A stretch of DNA of 64,000 nucleotides from Manihot esculenta (lineage: Eukaryota > Streptophyta > Magnoliopsida > Malpighiales > Euphorbiaceae): positions 436,389 to 500,388 of the forward strand of contig NC_035174.2 in NCBI RefSeq assembly GCF_001659605.2. Reading direction: 5' to 3'. The translations under genes and the position numbers were made by a program. Numbering within the stretch: position 1 is the first letter of the stretch; the number at the start of each line of letters is the position of its first letter. Below, piece after piece: positions 43,611 to 55,800 of this stretch. The notes below the pieces were generated by a model. The model was given only the letters and a program-made list of their open reading frames with translations. It searched no databases and was not told where the DNA came from.

Positions 43611-45403
43611 GATTTTTTTATTTTCTACTTTTTTTGATATAATAAGTACAATTTATTATATTGATGATTATTAATTTTTATCTTTTTTATATTTATAATT
43701 TTAATGGTTATATTCATTATATATAAAATTTACTAGCACAATCCTCATTTCATATAATGTTTCACATATATTTTTTTTTTATTTTTAAATGCATTACGAC
43801 ACAACTATTTCCAGCCAACTCAATCATTTTGAATAAATAGAAATTGGACGAGAGTCATTCAAATATTGAAATTCTTTCATTCAAACAATTATCGCCACCA
43901 TCATTGCTGCGATTGAAATTGCTGTAATTGTCATTCACCTTTATTAAAACTTAATAAATTTTATTTTTCTAAAAACGTAGGTTTTTAATAGAATTTGAGA
44001 TATTAATAATATATAATAGTAAGCACTAAAATTTTTAATTTATTTAATAAAATGAAATTTATTGATGTATGATTTGTACTTGATTAATTCTAAATCGAAA
44101 ATCATGCATGTTAATTGAATTTCTGATTATTTTTTACGGTTATCGATTCAAATTATTCTTTATTGTTATGACAATAGATCATATATTTAATTAATAATTT
44201 TTTTTATATTATTTTGAATTATAATAAATAAAATAATATATTTTCTATCCATCAATAATTTCAAATTTGAAATCTAAATATAAAAGAGAAAATATATGGA
44301 AGTGAATTCATACAAAAAATATATTATTTTATAAAATAATTTTATATTATATTAATATAAAATATTTTAATACATGCGAACAAATAACTAATTTATTTAA
44401 TATTTTTAGAAGTACGTTTTTCTCGAAAACAAGTCTTGTCAAATATGTTCTTAATTGCTCTCATTCTCCAAGTTATGAATTTCTACCTCTCCTTGAGATA
44501 TCCACTCGTAATTCTGCTATTCTAGCTCCAAACCTCATGCATATATCGATACCCAAGCTTAGAGTAAACTACACCAAACAAAAAGGAAAACAAAGACAAT
44601 TCAGAAAAATCAGGAAGAAAATCGACAAATGGCTATGTTATGTTACGGAGTATCCATTTGCAGTTGTGTGTGAAAGAAAGAATGAAATAGCTGGATACCA
44701 AACGTAAGTTTTTTTTTCAATTTTCCCAAAAAGCCATCAACGGTTTACAGATACTACTCTTAAACTGAAGGATCAAAGTCCAAACACCACTAGCCAGGAA
44801 CGAAATGCTTGACCAATTTCAGCTTTGAAGCGAGAATGAAAGCAACCAACCGTAAAGGCCAAGATCTTATATGCTAAACCAAAGTCGTTCTCAACACATT
44901 GTCCACACGCACGCATTTCTATCACCGAGTATTTGCCTCATACGAGGAGAAAGGGAAGGGTTTGATATGCTTGGCTTCTCCATCACTCATAAATCTAATC
45001 ATTGCTTGCTATTTAAAAATGTATATTAAAAGGAAAAAAAAAATGTTAATACATATGAAAGAACGCATGACGCGAGGCCCCCCCCAAAAAAATCATATGG
45101 GAGCAATTTTGTTAAATAATATAAATGGTTTGGTACATATCAAAGATATTCAATTGGGGGACCAAAATTTCTTGCTCAGCCAATATCTTCTTGGTCAGAA
45201 CTTGAAATGGGCATGCATAAAAGAACAGCCCTATCCCATAATTGTCAATGTGAAGGGAAGGATATCCATCCTTGATCTCAGATGGCAGCCTCCAGCCAAC
45301 TGCTTACCATTTTCTACCTTATATGTTTGTTTATAACTGATGATTCCGACATTACCCCCAGTCCCCAGAAGGGATTAATGCCAACTCTCACCAATGCCAT
45401 TAC
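42565..45403. other. Very AT-rich spacer with microsatellite
   Basis: From about 43000 to 44400 the DNA is almost entirely A and T. The 44400-45400 part has more normal composition and may contain the 3' UTR of BTL1 (minus strand). No gene is supported. Confidence 0.5.
43554..43608. repeat. (TTA)n microsatellite, about 18 units
   Basis: Uninterrupted trinucleotide run of 55 bp inside the AT-rich spacer. Confidence 0.95.
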
Positions 45404-48400
45404 TCATAAAAGCCGTTTGTCAACAAGCAGTATATCTTTCCAAGCTTCATAAAACATCCAAGTGATTCCAGAGGAAGGCATCACTTTTAAACAACTCGCA
45501 CCCCAGCCCCTGTAAAGTCCCATCAAACCCTCCTCCCGAATGACTTCTGAAAGTGCTGCAGCCATGTGAGGTGGACACTTGCCCTGCAAAGCACCCACCA
45601 TTAGTCGTTTCCTGGCAACCTCCAACGGGAAGCTGATGGTGCTAGCTGTAAAACCTGCCATACAAAATTGAAATATGTGATGGCATTGACATGAAAAATG
45701 CAATAGCAGTCATCAGCAAAAATTATATCTTGATGAAAAATTCTCACACTAAAGAACGTGTTTAAACATTCTCAACCAATGCCTGTTCTTATCAACTATC
45801 TGAAGCTCCTATGGGTTTCCTCAGTTTACTTATTATAATTTAGAAGAGATTGAAAAACAAATCAATATTCCCAAGCAAGTGAGGAAGCCATTTTGATGCA
45901 AGATAATTGCATATTTGCATGGTATTACCTATGCCACTGTATTGTATTTATGTACACAATTGTCTTACATCATTATCCTGTTAATACATAAAGGACAACA
46001 TTTTTTTTTTCTAATATTACTCTGGAAAGTCAAAGCAAATTTTTATATGCACAAACACTAATTCTTAGTTTTTCACCTGCAAGAGCTCCAATCAAGAGCA
46101 TCTCTGGACGGTTTAATGACTTCTTCTTCTTTGATTGACAGTAGGAATTCTTCATTGTCTCGTACATGAAATAGTAACATGTACTGTAAGGAAGCATGCC
46201 AATCAGTGTAGGTGAAATACCAGCATAAAAGGCACCAATCCCTCCATCCTTATAAATTTTGCTAATCGCAATGCTTAGACTAGGGTATAGATCACGACTT
46301 ACAGTCAATCGATCCTGTAAGCAAATACAACAGAAATATCAAGTTTGCATGACATATATAAAATAAGCTTCTGTGTTCACTAATTCCTTGAAGATCCTCA
46401 AGACAAAACTTTAAAAGGAAAAAGGTTTCAGCATGATCCCAAACCGAACACAAACCATTTAGGTTTTACACAACAGTACAAGGGAGGTAGGAACCTAGAA
46501 AGGTAATAAAGCAAGATTATGACATCATTATGAAGAATATGAAGTGGACCAGCAGACAAGGCCAGTCCCTCAATCAATGAGGTTCAAACATAAAAATAAA
46601 AAAAAAAGTTCAGCTTGATCATTTTAGGGTTTAAAGACAAGAACTATTGAAACAATACCTTCAGAACTTCAAGAGGATGGCACACAAGTGTGCTAACAAT
46701 TCCAGCAGCAGCGCCGCCTACAGCAACTGGGGAAATCCACGAGAGAGAAAAGTTCAAGCTGACAGGACCAATTTGCACTCTGGGACAGTCAGCCTGATTC
46801 CATTTCTCTTGCATTGATGTCATTGCCCGCTTGACACACTCAAAAGTTCCAAGCTCAATTGCCTGGGTAGGGATTATGCGAATCATGTTAATTGCATTGC
46901 CAGCCCAAAGACCTTGCCAACCCTGCTGCTCAATGATCTCAAGGAAACTACCAGAGATGTTTTTAGATCCAACACCAACCACCATCCTTGTTCTGCACAG
47001 TTGGCATGTTAAGAATTGGCAAATGTTTGACGGGTGATAATAATATGGCCTGCTCATAGGCTAAAAAGAAACTCAGAGGTCTATCTATTATTGGATTAAT
47101 TTCTCCAATTAGGCTCACTCGAAATGCCCAGTTCAGAAGTGTGATAAGTTAGTAAGAGAAGGAGTGAGAGGCCAAAGGAAAGACCTAAGATGACATTGAG
47201 AGTAGTAGCAAAGAATTTACAAGTCTTGAAAGACTTGGTGTTTAACTGAGCTAAATAGTGATAAAGGATTCATATAGCTACTCCAATTGATTTGAGATTA
47301 AAGCTTAGTTGTTCTTGTTATTAGCTCAGTCCAAGCTTAAAATTTTTATTCATTAATTATTTTATTTCACCATGATGATGTGATGACTTTTGTCTAAGAA
47401 AAAAGAACTACAAATTGGTTAAGTAGTTATCCATTATGATTAATCAGGTTATTTTTATTAACACTAAAGTTTTGCCTGCACTGCATATGGAAAGATGATT
47501 ACGTAAATGAAGTGGAGAGAAGAAAAAAAAGCACATAAAAATGAAAAAGAACTAGAAAACAAGCAACACTAACCTGATGGTTTCTAAAGGAGCAAGTACA
47601 GCCTTGGTCATAGCCCCAGCTAAAGCCCCACTGAGAAATTCACCTACTTCTCTAGATTTAACGAAATCCTGAGTTGCATGTACATGGAGTGGGTTTGTGT
47701 TAGCGTAAAATAAAAAGGTAAGTATTTGCTACAAACCAATAACATATTTCGTAAAATAAGTACACACAGCAATTAATGAGAAGAAACATAGATGGAGAAG
47801 ACATAAAAATAAAAAAGTCCATAAATCTCAAATAAAAAATTGACCAAGCTGCAGATGAAATTCAGTAAAACATACACACCGTTAAACCTAAATCATGCAT
47901 TTGTCACAGCTCAACTAAAAATTCCTATTGAAAGATTTTCAATTCTCTTAGCCACCAAGTAGATGGGTGCTTACAGAAGGAAAAGGGAAAGCTAATGGGA
48001 TTCAACTCCTTAATCCTTTCAAATCTTCAATGAGTAAAAATTGATAAAGACATTACCTTTTTTCCTTGTCCAATAAAAAAGATGATAATTTTAGCTTGAT
48101 TCACACACATTGCTGACGAATGAAGATCAACGATAAGAGCCATTCATTGAAATAAACGCGATTTCAATAAGGGCTTTTGTTTTTATTGAAATAAGTCGAG
48201 TTAAACGAATGAGGGTTGTTATTAAAAAATTTAAAATATTTTCTCCCTTCCTCCAAGTATCAAAAACATAGGAACAAACTGAAGTAGTAATAAGAAAGCA
48301 CGTACTCTAACAGAGAGCTTGAAAGGAGGGAGTTGAAATCGGAGGTCAAGAGAAGGAGGAGACGAAAGACGAGGAGGATCCATCTTATCGAGGTGAAGCT

Positions 48401-48488
48401 CCTTGGGAAGCATCATAGTGACAGTGTGGACATCTCCGAAAACCCCAGCTCCAAATTTCTTCTTCTGCGATTCCGTTTCAAAATCCAT
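45404..48488 (-). CDS. BTL1: Mitochondrial carrier, probable adenine nucleotide transporter BTL1
   Basis: Member of the mitochondrial carrier family, Brittle-1-like branch, expected in an organelle inner membrane and thought to move adenine nucleotides. Five exons (complement): 45404-45654, 46077-46314, 46659-46992, 47574-47668, 48306-48488, 1101 nt, 366 residues. The N-terminus (MDFETESQKKKFGAGVFGDV, then about 40 residues) is an extension before the first repeat. The three carrier signatures PLETIR (88-93), PLEVLK (199-204) and PLEVAR (293-298) show three complete repeats. Family features include SGALAGAMTKAVLAPLE, GLWAGNAINMIRIIPTQAIE and GLYRGWGASCLKVMPSSGIT. The name rests on resemblance to the Arabidopsis protein from memory. 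The substrate is not proven by sequence. All introns are GT-AG and no lesion was seen. Confidence 0.9.
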
Positions 48489-51300
48489 AATTTGTCCTTT
48501 TGACAGTAGTATTAAGTAAAATTTCAGAAAATAATAATAGGAAAGCAGAGGTTTGTTGTTTCAAAGAAAAAGGAGAAATAGACGTGCCTGAGACTGAGAT
48601 TGAGAAGGAGACATGGATACGAAAGAGAAGAGATATTTATGATGTGTGTTAAACTTTAGGGTTTTGCGATTTTCAAGTGGAGAAGTTGGGGCGCTTTTTA
48701 AGGGGGCGGGGCGGGGCGGGGAGATCTCTACGTCTCTCGGCCAGTGCCTGCGCCTGCGCCTGGGGCTGACCTCTAATGAGCATGAGGGTCTCCTAGGCTT
48801 GGATATTCCGTGAAAAAGGTTAACCTGTACATTTGATTTCCTTTTTTACCCTTGAGGAGAAATTATTTAATTTAATACATAAATCAAAATCTAATAATTA
48901 GAAAAAAAAAAAAGTAAAAATATGTTGCATTTTCTTTTTAAATATCAGGATAGTGAAAGCTTTAATTTGCATAAATTAATTGTAGGAAGGAGATGCTGCG
49001 TAATCTATCGGAAACGCATATAAAAATAAAAGTAACAGTAATGTTATGTATTCATTATATAAAATTTAATCAAATTATGGACATATTTTATTTAATAATT
49101 ATTAAATTAATTTTCATGTGAAATTAAATTTAAAGGTACTCAAAATAATAATTCAATTAATTTTGACACTGATTTGAAAAACTGTCCATAACTGGAAAAA
49201 AAAAAAAAAAAAACTTTTTATTTGGATAAATGATAACAATTTAGGTAAAAGTAAAGAAGAAAGTGAAGGAATAGGAATGAGCATTGGAAAAAATTTGAGT
49301 ATAATCAATTAGAGTCCTGCATTTTATTTAAAGATTAAATTTTTATATTTTTATTTAAAAATTAAATAAAATTTCATTTAATATAATATTATTTTTATAT
49401 ATAATAAAATTGTATTTTATGATTTTAAAAATTATTTATTATCTCTATACATTTTTAAAAATTAAAAAATATTTTAAATTATAAAAAAATATTTAATATT
49501 ATATTAAACTTTATTTAACTTTTAATAAAAATAGAAGAGTTTAATTGTCAAAATTTGAAATTAAATTTATTTAATCCAGAATAAATGTAAAAGATTTCAT
49601 TATTTCCGAAAAATTTTTGAAGCGGATCGTCTAATTCAGGATCAGGAGGGGAGAGGCGGCACGTGGTGTGTCGCACCTTTTCCTTTCTAATTCTACTTAC
49701 AAATCACGTGCGACGGATGGAGGGACCAATACCATGCCGAAGGAGGAATCCCAAACGAAACCTCGCTTTCATTCTCTGCAGCTGTGACCATCCCATCCCA
49801 TCCTTGAAAAGTTTTTTGTTTTTCGATATCCTTCAAAAGTTGATTGTTATTTCTCGTAAACAAAGTAATATAAATATCTTTAAAAATAGAGATATATTTT
49901 AATTCCTCAAAGTCAGATAATACCACTTGTTGTATATGACTAGTGTTTTTTATTATCCTATTGAGCAGCTAGTAGATGTGGCCTGTATCCAAACATAATG
50001 AAATCTAGTTATTTTCGTATATGAAAAACAGTCTAATCAACATCAAGATGGTCAGATTCAATATCTTTCCCTTCTTTTCACCTCAACTGAAATTGGTACT
50101 TGTAATATATTGCACATTGCTCAGATAATTAACTACAAAAAAGACGCTGTGAGAGCAAAGAACGAATAGAATAGAGTGTTTGATGCCAGTTGATGGGCAT
50201 TGCTAATTTTATAAATATTTATATTACAACCAGTCTCAATAAGAATGCGTTTCAAGAATTACAACATATAGAGCAGAACTGAGGAAAAAACGGTGATACA
50301 AATGAAGAAGAGTAAGAGAAAGGCTCACCACTGAGCTCGAACTCATTGCTTGGCTTTTTTCTCTTTTGTGGGTAGTGGGCATGCTATGATTCAAATGAAC
50401 CGGTGCATACTCAAAGGACAACAATTAAGCCCATGACCAATAAGCTATAACGATTCTGGGACAACAAAATAGTAAACAACTAAATTCATCCATACCCCTT
50501 GTTTCGGATGCTGGGATAAAGAATTACAGTTAACAATCCGAAACAATAAACAAGCTATGAACCTTGTAATTGTATTTCTTTATTCTGAAGAAATACATAA
50601 TGCTTGAATTCATTATTACACTGTAGATGTTTGGGACTAGACGACAACTGTTCTGTGTTTATAATGAGAAGCCGCACAAAGTAGCATCCTGGCATATGAT
50701 GAAAAAGATGATATGCTGCACAATCTGTCAAGACCAAGTGATCAACTTCCATACTTCACCTCCATCATATCAAAGGTTCTAGTTGAAACTCATTCTGATT
50801 TTCTGAAAATATCCTACACCCCTTTTCTGAACTTGCATCTGAGGAAGCACAAATGCTTCTTTCAATCGTTCCCCCGAGGAAGTTGAGGACTTTTTGTTCG
50901 ATTTCCAGATAAGGTCAAATCTTAGTTTGCAATAAACATCAAAATTTGGAACACGAGAAAAGAATTTGGAGCCTTCTGAATAAATTCCTCATTGCCCAAC
51001 TCTCGGTCTCAGAAATTAATATGGACATGTTAATAATTTTGCAAATAACAAATAGAAAAAGATATGTTTCTTCCCATTCACCAAAAAATAACTAACATTC
51101 AACACGATTATTCCCAAGGGAGAAGATTGTGTACACTGCTAAAAATTAAAAGTTTTCAATCTAGGTAGAACATTCTTCACTGAACGTGACAAACTAGTAC
51201 AATAACTCCAATCAAAATCTTCCAAGATTACCATTGAACACACATAATCCCCCCAAATGTCAACAATTCAAAACCCCCAAATTGCGTTTCCCTCGTTCAA
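48489..51300. other. BTL1 promoter side and spacer
   Basis: 48489-48640 should hold the BTL1 5' UTR. A G-rich motif follows at 48702-48721. From 48840 to 49620 the DNA is AT-rich. 49620-51300 has normal composition and several short unrelated frames. Part of it (50560-51300) may be the 3' UTR of the 51301-51735 gene. Nothing else is supported. Confidence 0.45.
48702..48721 (+). promoter_or_regulatory. G-quadruplex-type / GC-box motif upstream of BTL1
   Basis: Four G runs of at least four separated by single C (GGGGGCGGGGCGGGGCGGGG) lie 214-233 bp upstream of the BTL1 ATG, so the C-rich strand is the coding strand. The pattern satisfies the usual G-quadruplex rule. A regulatory role is inferred. 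Confidence 0.6.
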
Positions 51301-51735
51301 TCAAGGAGGAGGTTTAGTGGCACTAGTGACAGCATTCCAAATCTGGCCAACACCCCCCAAAACATGAGGCCAGACACTTTCGATCCCTCTAAAAGCAGCC
51401 CCAGAAGCAAGCCCAATAGCGAAAGTCTCCACATACCCAGGCTTGGAATCCAACTTCATATCAAGAACAGCGAGTCTGTTGTTGACCATATCAACCTTTC
51501 TTGATGTCTCAGAAACGAGCTTGTCCTTCCTGTTCTTATTGTTAGAGGAGATAACCCTAAAGAGCACATTCTGGAGATCCTCAATGACCTTGACAGACGC
51601 TTCTTGGGAGTCCAGGCCTTGAGTTTGGTAGTGGGAAATGAGTTCTTGAGGGGTTGGTGGCTTCTTCTTGGGAGGTTTGTTGTAATCCTTGGATGGGGCT
51701 TGGGGATTAGTATTTGGGAGTGGCGGTTGTTCCAT
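51301..51735 (-). CDS. Small conserved plant protein, function unknown
   Basis: An intronless frame of 144 residues. Residues 1-30 are rich in Pro, Lys and Asn (MEQPPLPNTNPQAPSKDYNK, KKKPPTP). A central charged and probably helical part follows (ELISHYQTQGLDSQEASVKV, LQNVLFRVISS). The C-terminal third is more hydrophobic and glycine-rich (LDSKPGYVETFAIGLASGAA, WPHVLGGVGQIWNAV), which could contact a membrane. No signal peptide is obvious. The codon pattern and the ordered composition support a real gene, and I recall similar uncharacterised proteins in other eudicots, but I cannot name a family. The start is the first ATG of the frame, at 51733-51735. It is oriented like its neighbour AVP2 downstream of the latter's 3' end, but is separated from it by about 1.2 kb. 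Confidence 0.75.
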   Translation of the reverse strand: MEQPPLPNTNPQAPSKDYNKPPKKKPPTPQELISHYQTQGLDSQEASVKVIEDLQNVLFRVISSNNKNRKDKLVSETSRKVDMVNNRLAVLDMKLDSKPGYVETFAIGLASGAAFRGIESVWPHVLGGVGQIWNAVTSATKPPP

Positions 51736-52895
51736 TTGATGTGGCAGATAGCGATGGGTTCTTCTAGGGTTTCAAATATTAAAAGAGAACAGAGCCCTTC
51801 CTTCCCTGAAACGAAGAATTCTTTGAGCATCCGTCAGTCATCAGATAAGGAGATTGATACACTCGACTGTGATACGAAAAGGCTTTTGGACCTTTCGGGC
51901 CGAAGGAACGGGTTTGGTTTGGGCCTCACATATTTTGGGGTCATTAAGTGAAAATGAAATAGGATCTCAGCATTCACGTCTCCATGCAGATAGATTGTTA
52001 TATATATTTTTTGTATTTTATTACAAAATGAAAATTTAATAATTTATTTAATGATAAGTGCTCACAAAATAAATAAAGTTACCATAAAATCTCCCAATAC
52101 TTTCGTCCATAAGTACGAGTTATTTTTTTTTTACATGATAAAAATATTTCGTTTGAAATAAAAATGGTTCGTATCGTATATTCTGAGACTAGGATCATCT
52201 AGTTATTCATGGCAACCTCTATTAAAATTAAATGCATTTGTGCAAGTACTATGCCAATTAAATTAAAATACAATTCAACAAACTTTAGATTATTCGAAAA
52301 GACAATTATATAAACAAAATAAAAAGAAATTAGGTACCAATAAGCTAAATAATTATTTCTGCAAATCCAAAAACAAGAAATTGTCCATTAATATTCACAA
52401 ATCAAGTTTCCAAGTCAGATCTCTGCGTAAACGCCTTACTTCCCTATACACGACATGCCATGAGGTATTGCCTCCTATGATAGAGACGCCATAACATCAA
52501 ATTTCAGCGGATGCGACCAAAATAGTTGGGCTAAGGATCTTTACAAGCGCAATCCTGGTAGAGCTTGTAAAAAGGAACATCAAGGCAGGCACCATCCTCC
52601 AACAATAACATATAAAATTAAACAAGAAAGCTACATTCTATCTGCTGCATCAGCATTGCTCTCTACGTGTAAGCACACTAACAAAACTAAAATATGCATC
52701 TACCAACCCCGCTTAATTGAGCAGTCTACTAACTTCTCTTATTTGGTTTCCAAAAACTCAGCACCTCAAGCAATTGGCACCCTTCATGTCCATCAAACAC
52801 CTATATGTAATTGTATGTATATCTGGAAGGGAAAAAATATCTAGATTTGATGATTATGGGTGCTGTGTTGAACTGCAGTAGATATCAACAACTCT
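51736..52895. other. Spacer and AVP2 3' flank
   Basis: 51736-51860 probably contains the leader of the small gene. 52020-52360 is AT-rich. The 52400-52895 part likely includes the AVP2 3' UTR. No further gene was found. Confidence 0.45.
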
Positions 52896-55800
52896 TCACA
52901 GAAAGACAGGAGCCATGACTAGCGTGATCGTTGCTAACATTTTTATGAGCACATGAAGTGAAGGTCCAGCTGTATCTTTGAACGGGTCTCCTACACTGCA
53001 CGCCACAAAAACCTTACCACAATTATCTCAAAGAATTCAGAAATTTAATAAATAAGTAGACAAACAATAAACAACTCATCTTCCAAGATTTTAGCGTAAT
53101 TACCCAGGCAAGATATATTAAAAATAATAGCCATGTGTTTTCTTCAAAATGTATAATAGGAAGGAAAAGGAAATCTTATTCCCTCCCTCCCTCCGGAAAA
53201 AAAAAAAAAAAAAGAAAAAAGAAAAAAGAAAAAATCATTTGAAACAACCACTTGTTGCTAAACAAATCAAATCAGAAATAGCGATTAATTAGCAACGGAA
53301 AATCTGATAATTTTGGAAGGATTAAATCATCCTATCACATAGACACTGGATTCATCCAAAATGCACAAGGGACTATATTGTATCTTATTCTTCATTAACC
53401 AATATTCATGCATAGGTGCAGAAAGAGCTTTACATCCTCAATCACCCTAGCCTCCATTGTCAAGACCAGAATAAGGAATCATCATTTCCCTTAAAGAGGC
53501 AAAATAACACCATACAATCAGAAGACTTACGTATCTCCAGTAATTGCTGCTTTATGACAGTCGCTACCCTTGCCTCCAAGTGCCCCAGTCTCAATATACT
53601 TCTTTGCATTATCCCATGCACCACCTGCTGTGTTTAGGAAAAGAGCCATAAGAATGCCGGAAACCGTTCCAAACATCAACATGGAAGCCACAACTTTAGC
53701 CCCAAGTAGCGGATGTCCCGTATAGTACCCCAAAATCCGGAACAGAAAACCTGCAATCAATAGAAAGAAAATTAATCGCCAAAATAACTGGTGGCAATAC
53801 ACTAATAGAATAGTCTTCAGAAGAGGGCCTAATGTCACTATGACATTATACTTCCAAACTTTATTTGCAACCTATGTTATTTTTAAAAAACAACTAACTT
53901 CTTTTTTAAAAAAAAAGAGATGTTTGCCCATTCATGATAAAACAGAAATTAAAATTAGACCCAACAGATTCATAAATAACACACGTGCTTTCCATCTGCT
54001 GTGTTTTACTAGGTCAATCTAGAATTCACACAGCTCTGTAAATTATTCTTTCCCAAAAATAATAATAACTAGAAGGTAAAGTGCCTGCATAACAACAGTA
54101 TAGTCAACCATCAATTTCAAAACAAACACAACTAACATCAGCTCTTACAAGATACCGATATGAGAAAAATTGAAGCATTAAAATAGAACAAGAGAAGGGA
54201 GAAATATTAAAAAGATGATTAACATACCAACAACTACTGGTGATATAATAGCCAAAGCACCAGGTTTTATCATCTCCCTCAAAGATGCAGATGCTACAAT
54301 TGCAACACAGCGACCATAGTCTGGTTTCTCCACGTAGTCCTAACATGAGCATGTTAAAAGAGTGAATAATTTGGAATCCAAAGCCTAAGTAAAAACAATA
54401 TAAGAACGGTGGCAAATTCTATAATAAACTCGCTGTCCGACAAAATAATGCACCCCTCCTCATTGCGAGAAAGGTGGAGTGATGGACTATTTTTAAGCTT
54501 ATTAGATGCATTGAATAATTCCTCTCAGGACCGATGCTCACCATGATACCTGGCCTCTCAATAAACTGCCTCCTTACTTCATTAACAACCTCCTGAGCAG
54601 TTCGGCCAACTGCTGAGCAGGCCCATGCACTGAATAAGAAAATAAGCATGGAGCCCAACAATCCACCAACAAAAACTTCAGGAATGGCAATATCAACCTG
54701 AAATTGAATTGAAATTAGGAAAGCAAGGTGAAGTGTGCCAAAGCATTAAGGACAATAAATAATTAGGTGAAAGTACAATTATTTAATAAATTTACCTGTT
54801 TGAAAGGCTCATGGGCAAATGTAGCAACTTCATCCATGTAAGCACTAAATAGAAGGAAAGATGCAAGTGCTGCAGATCCAATGGCAAAACCTTTGGTTGT
54901 AGCTTTTGTTGTGTTCCCAACCGCATCAAGAACATCAGTTATCTCCCGAACACTTTCTGGCTGTATGAGATACATTTATATAACATAATTTGAACAAAAT
55001 AAGGAAGAACAATATGTTATTCCCAGATGAGCCAAATTTTTTACAAAGGAAATAATGATCAAGTTACCTGCTGACTCATCTCTACGATTCCACCAGCATT
55101 GTCGGCTATAGGACCAAACATATCCATTGTAAGAACATAGGCAGCAGTACTGAGCATTCCCATTGTTGCCACAGCAGTACCAAACAACCCACCAGTTGGC
55201 TTTCCAGCTTCATCCACCAGACCAGAGGTGTGACCCAACCAAAAAGCTGAGACAATAGACATACTAATCACAAGAACTGGAAGAGCTGTTGATTCCAGAC
55301 CCAAACTAACTCCCGCAATTATGTTAGTCCCATGACCAGTGGAGCTAGCAAGAGCTAATGTGCGTACAGGCTCATGCTTGTAGTCAGTATAGTATTTGGT
55401 GATCCAGACAAAAACATATGCCGTGACAATACCAACCAATCCACACAAGGCAAAGTTAAACCACGCTGATGGTGCTTGTTCTGTATAAAGCATCCAACGA
55501 GTAGACTGCAAAGCAATATGTACAACATAACCCTTACGTTAGAACTCAAACACATCAAAGGCAAAAATGATGCTTGATCAAATCTGGATATGAAGGCTCA
55601 GCAGTAATATTATTAAAACAAGAATAATGACAAATACAGCAGTAAAATTGCAGCAGCAACAATTGACAATTAACAAGACCATTAAAATATCTCAATTCCA
55701 GAAGACATATTACCGCACAAAACGTGATAACTGCCAAAACTATTGTAATAGAGTATCCTTTCTGAAGGATTGCCATTGGATCCTCTATGGGAGACTTCAC

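Noticed and set aside
44899..45336. 145-residue plus-strand frame
   Set aside because: No ATG at its start, low-complexity Lys runs, and it overlaps the likely 3' flank of BTL1 on the other strand.
49663..49926. Overlapping frames on both strands
   Set aside because: Both are short and mutually antisense, without recognisable motifs.
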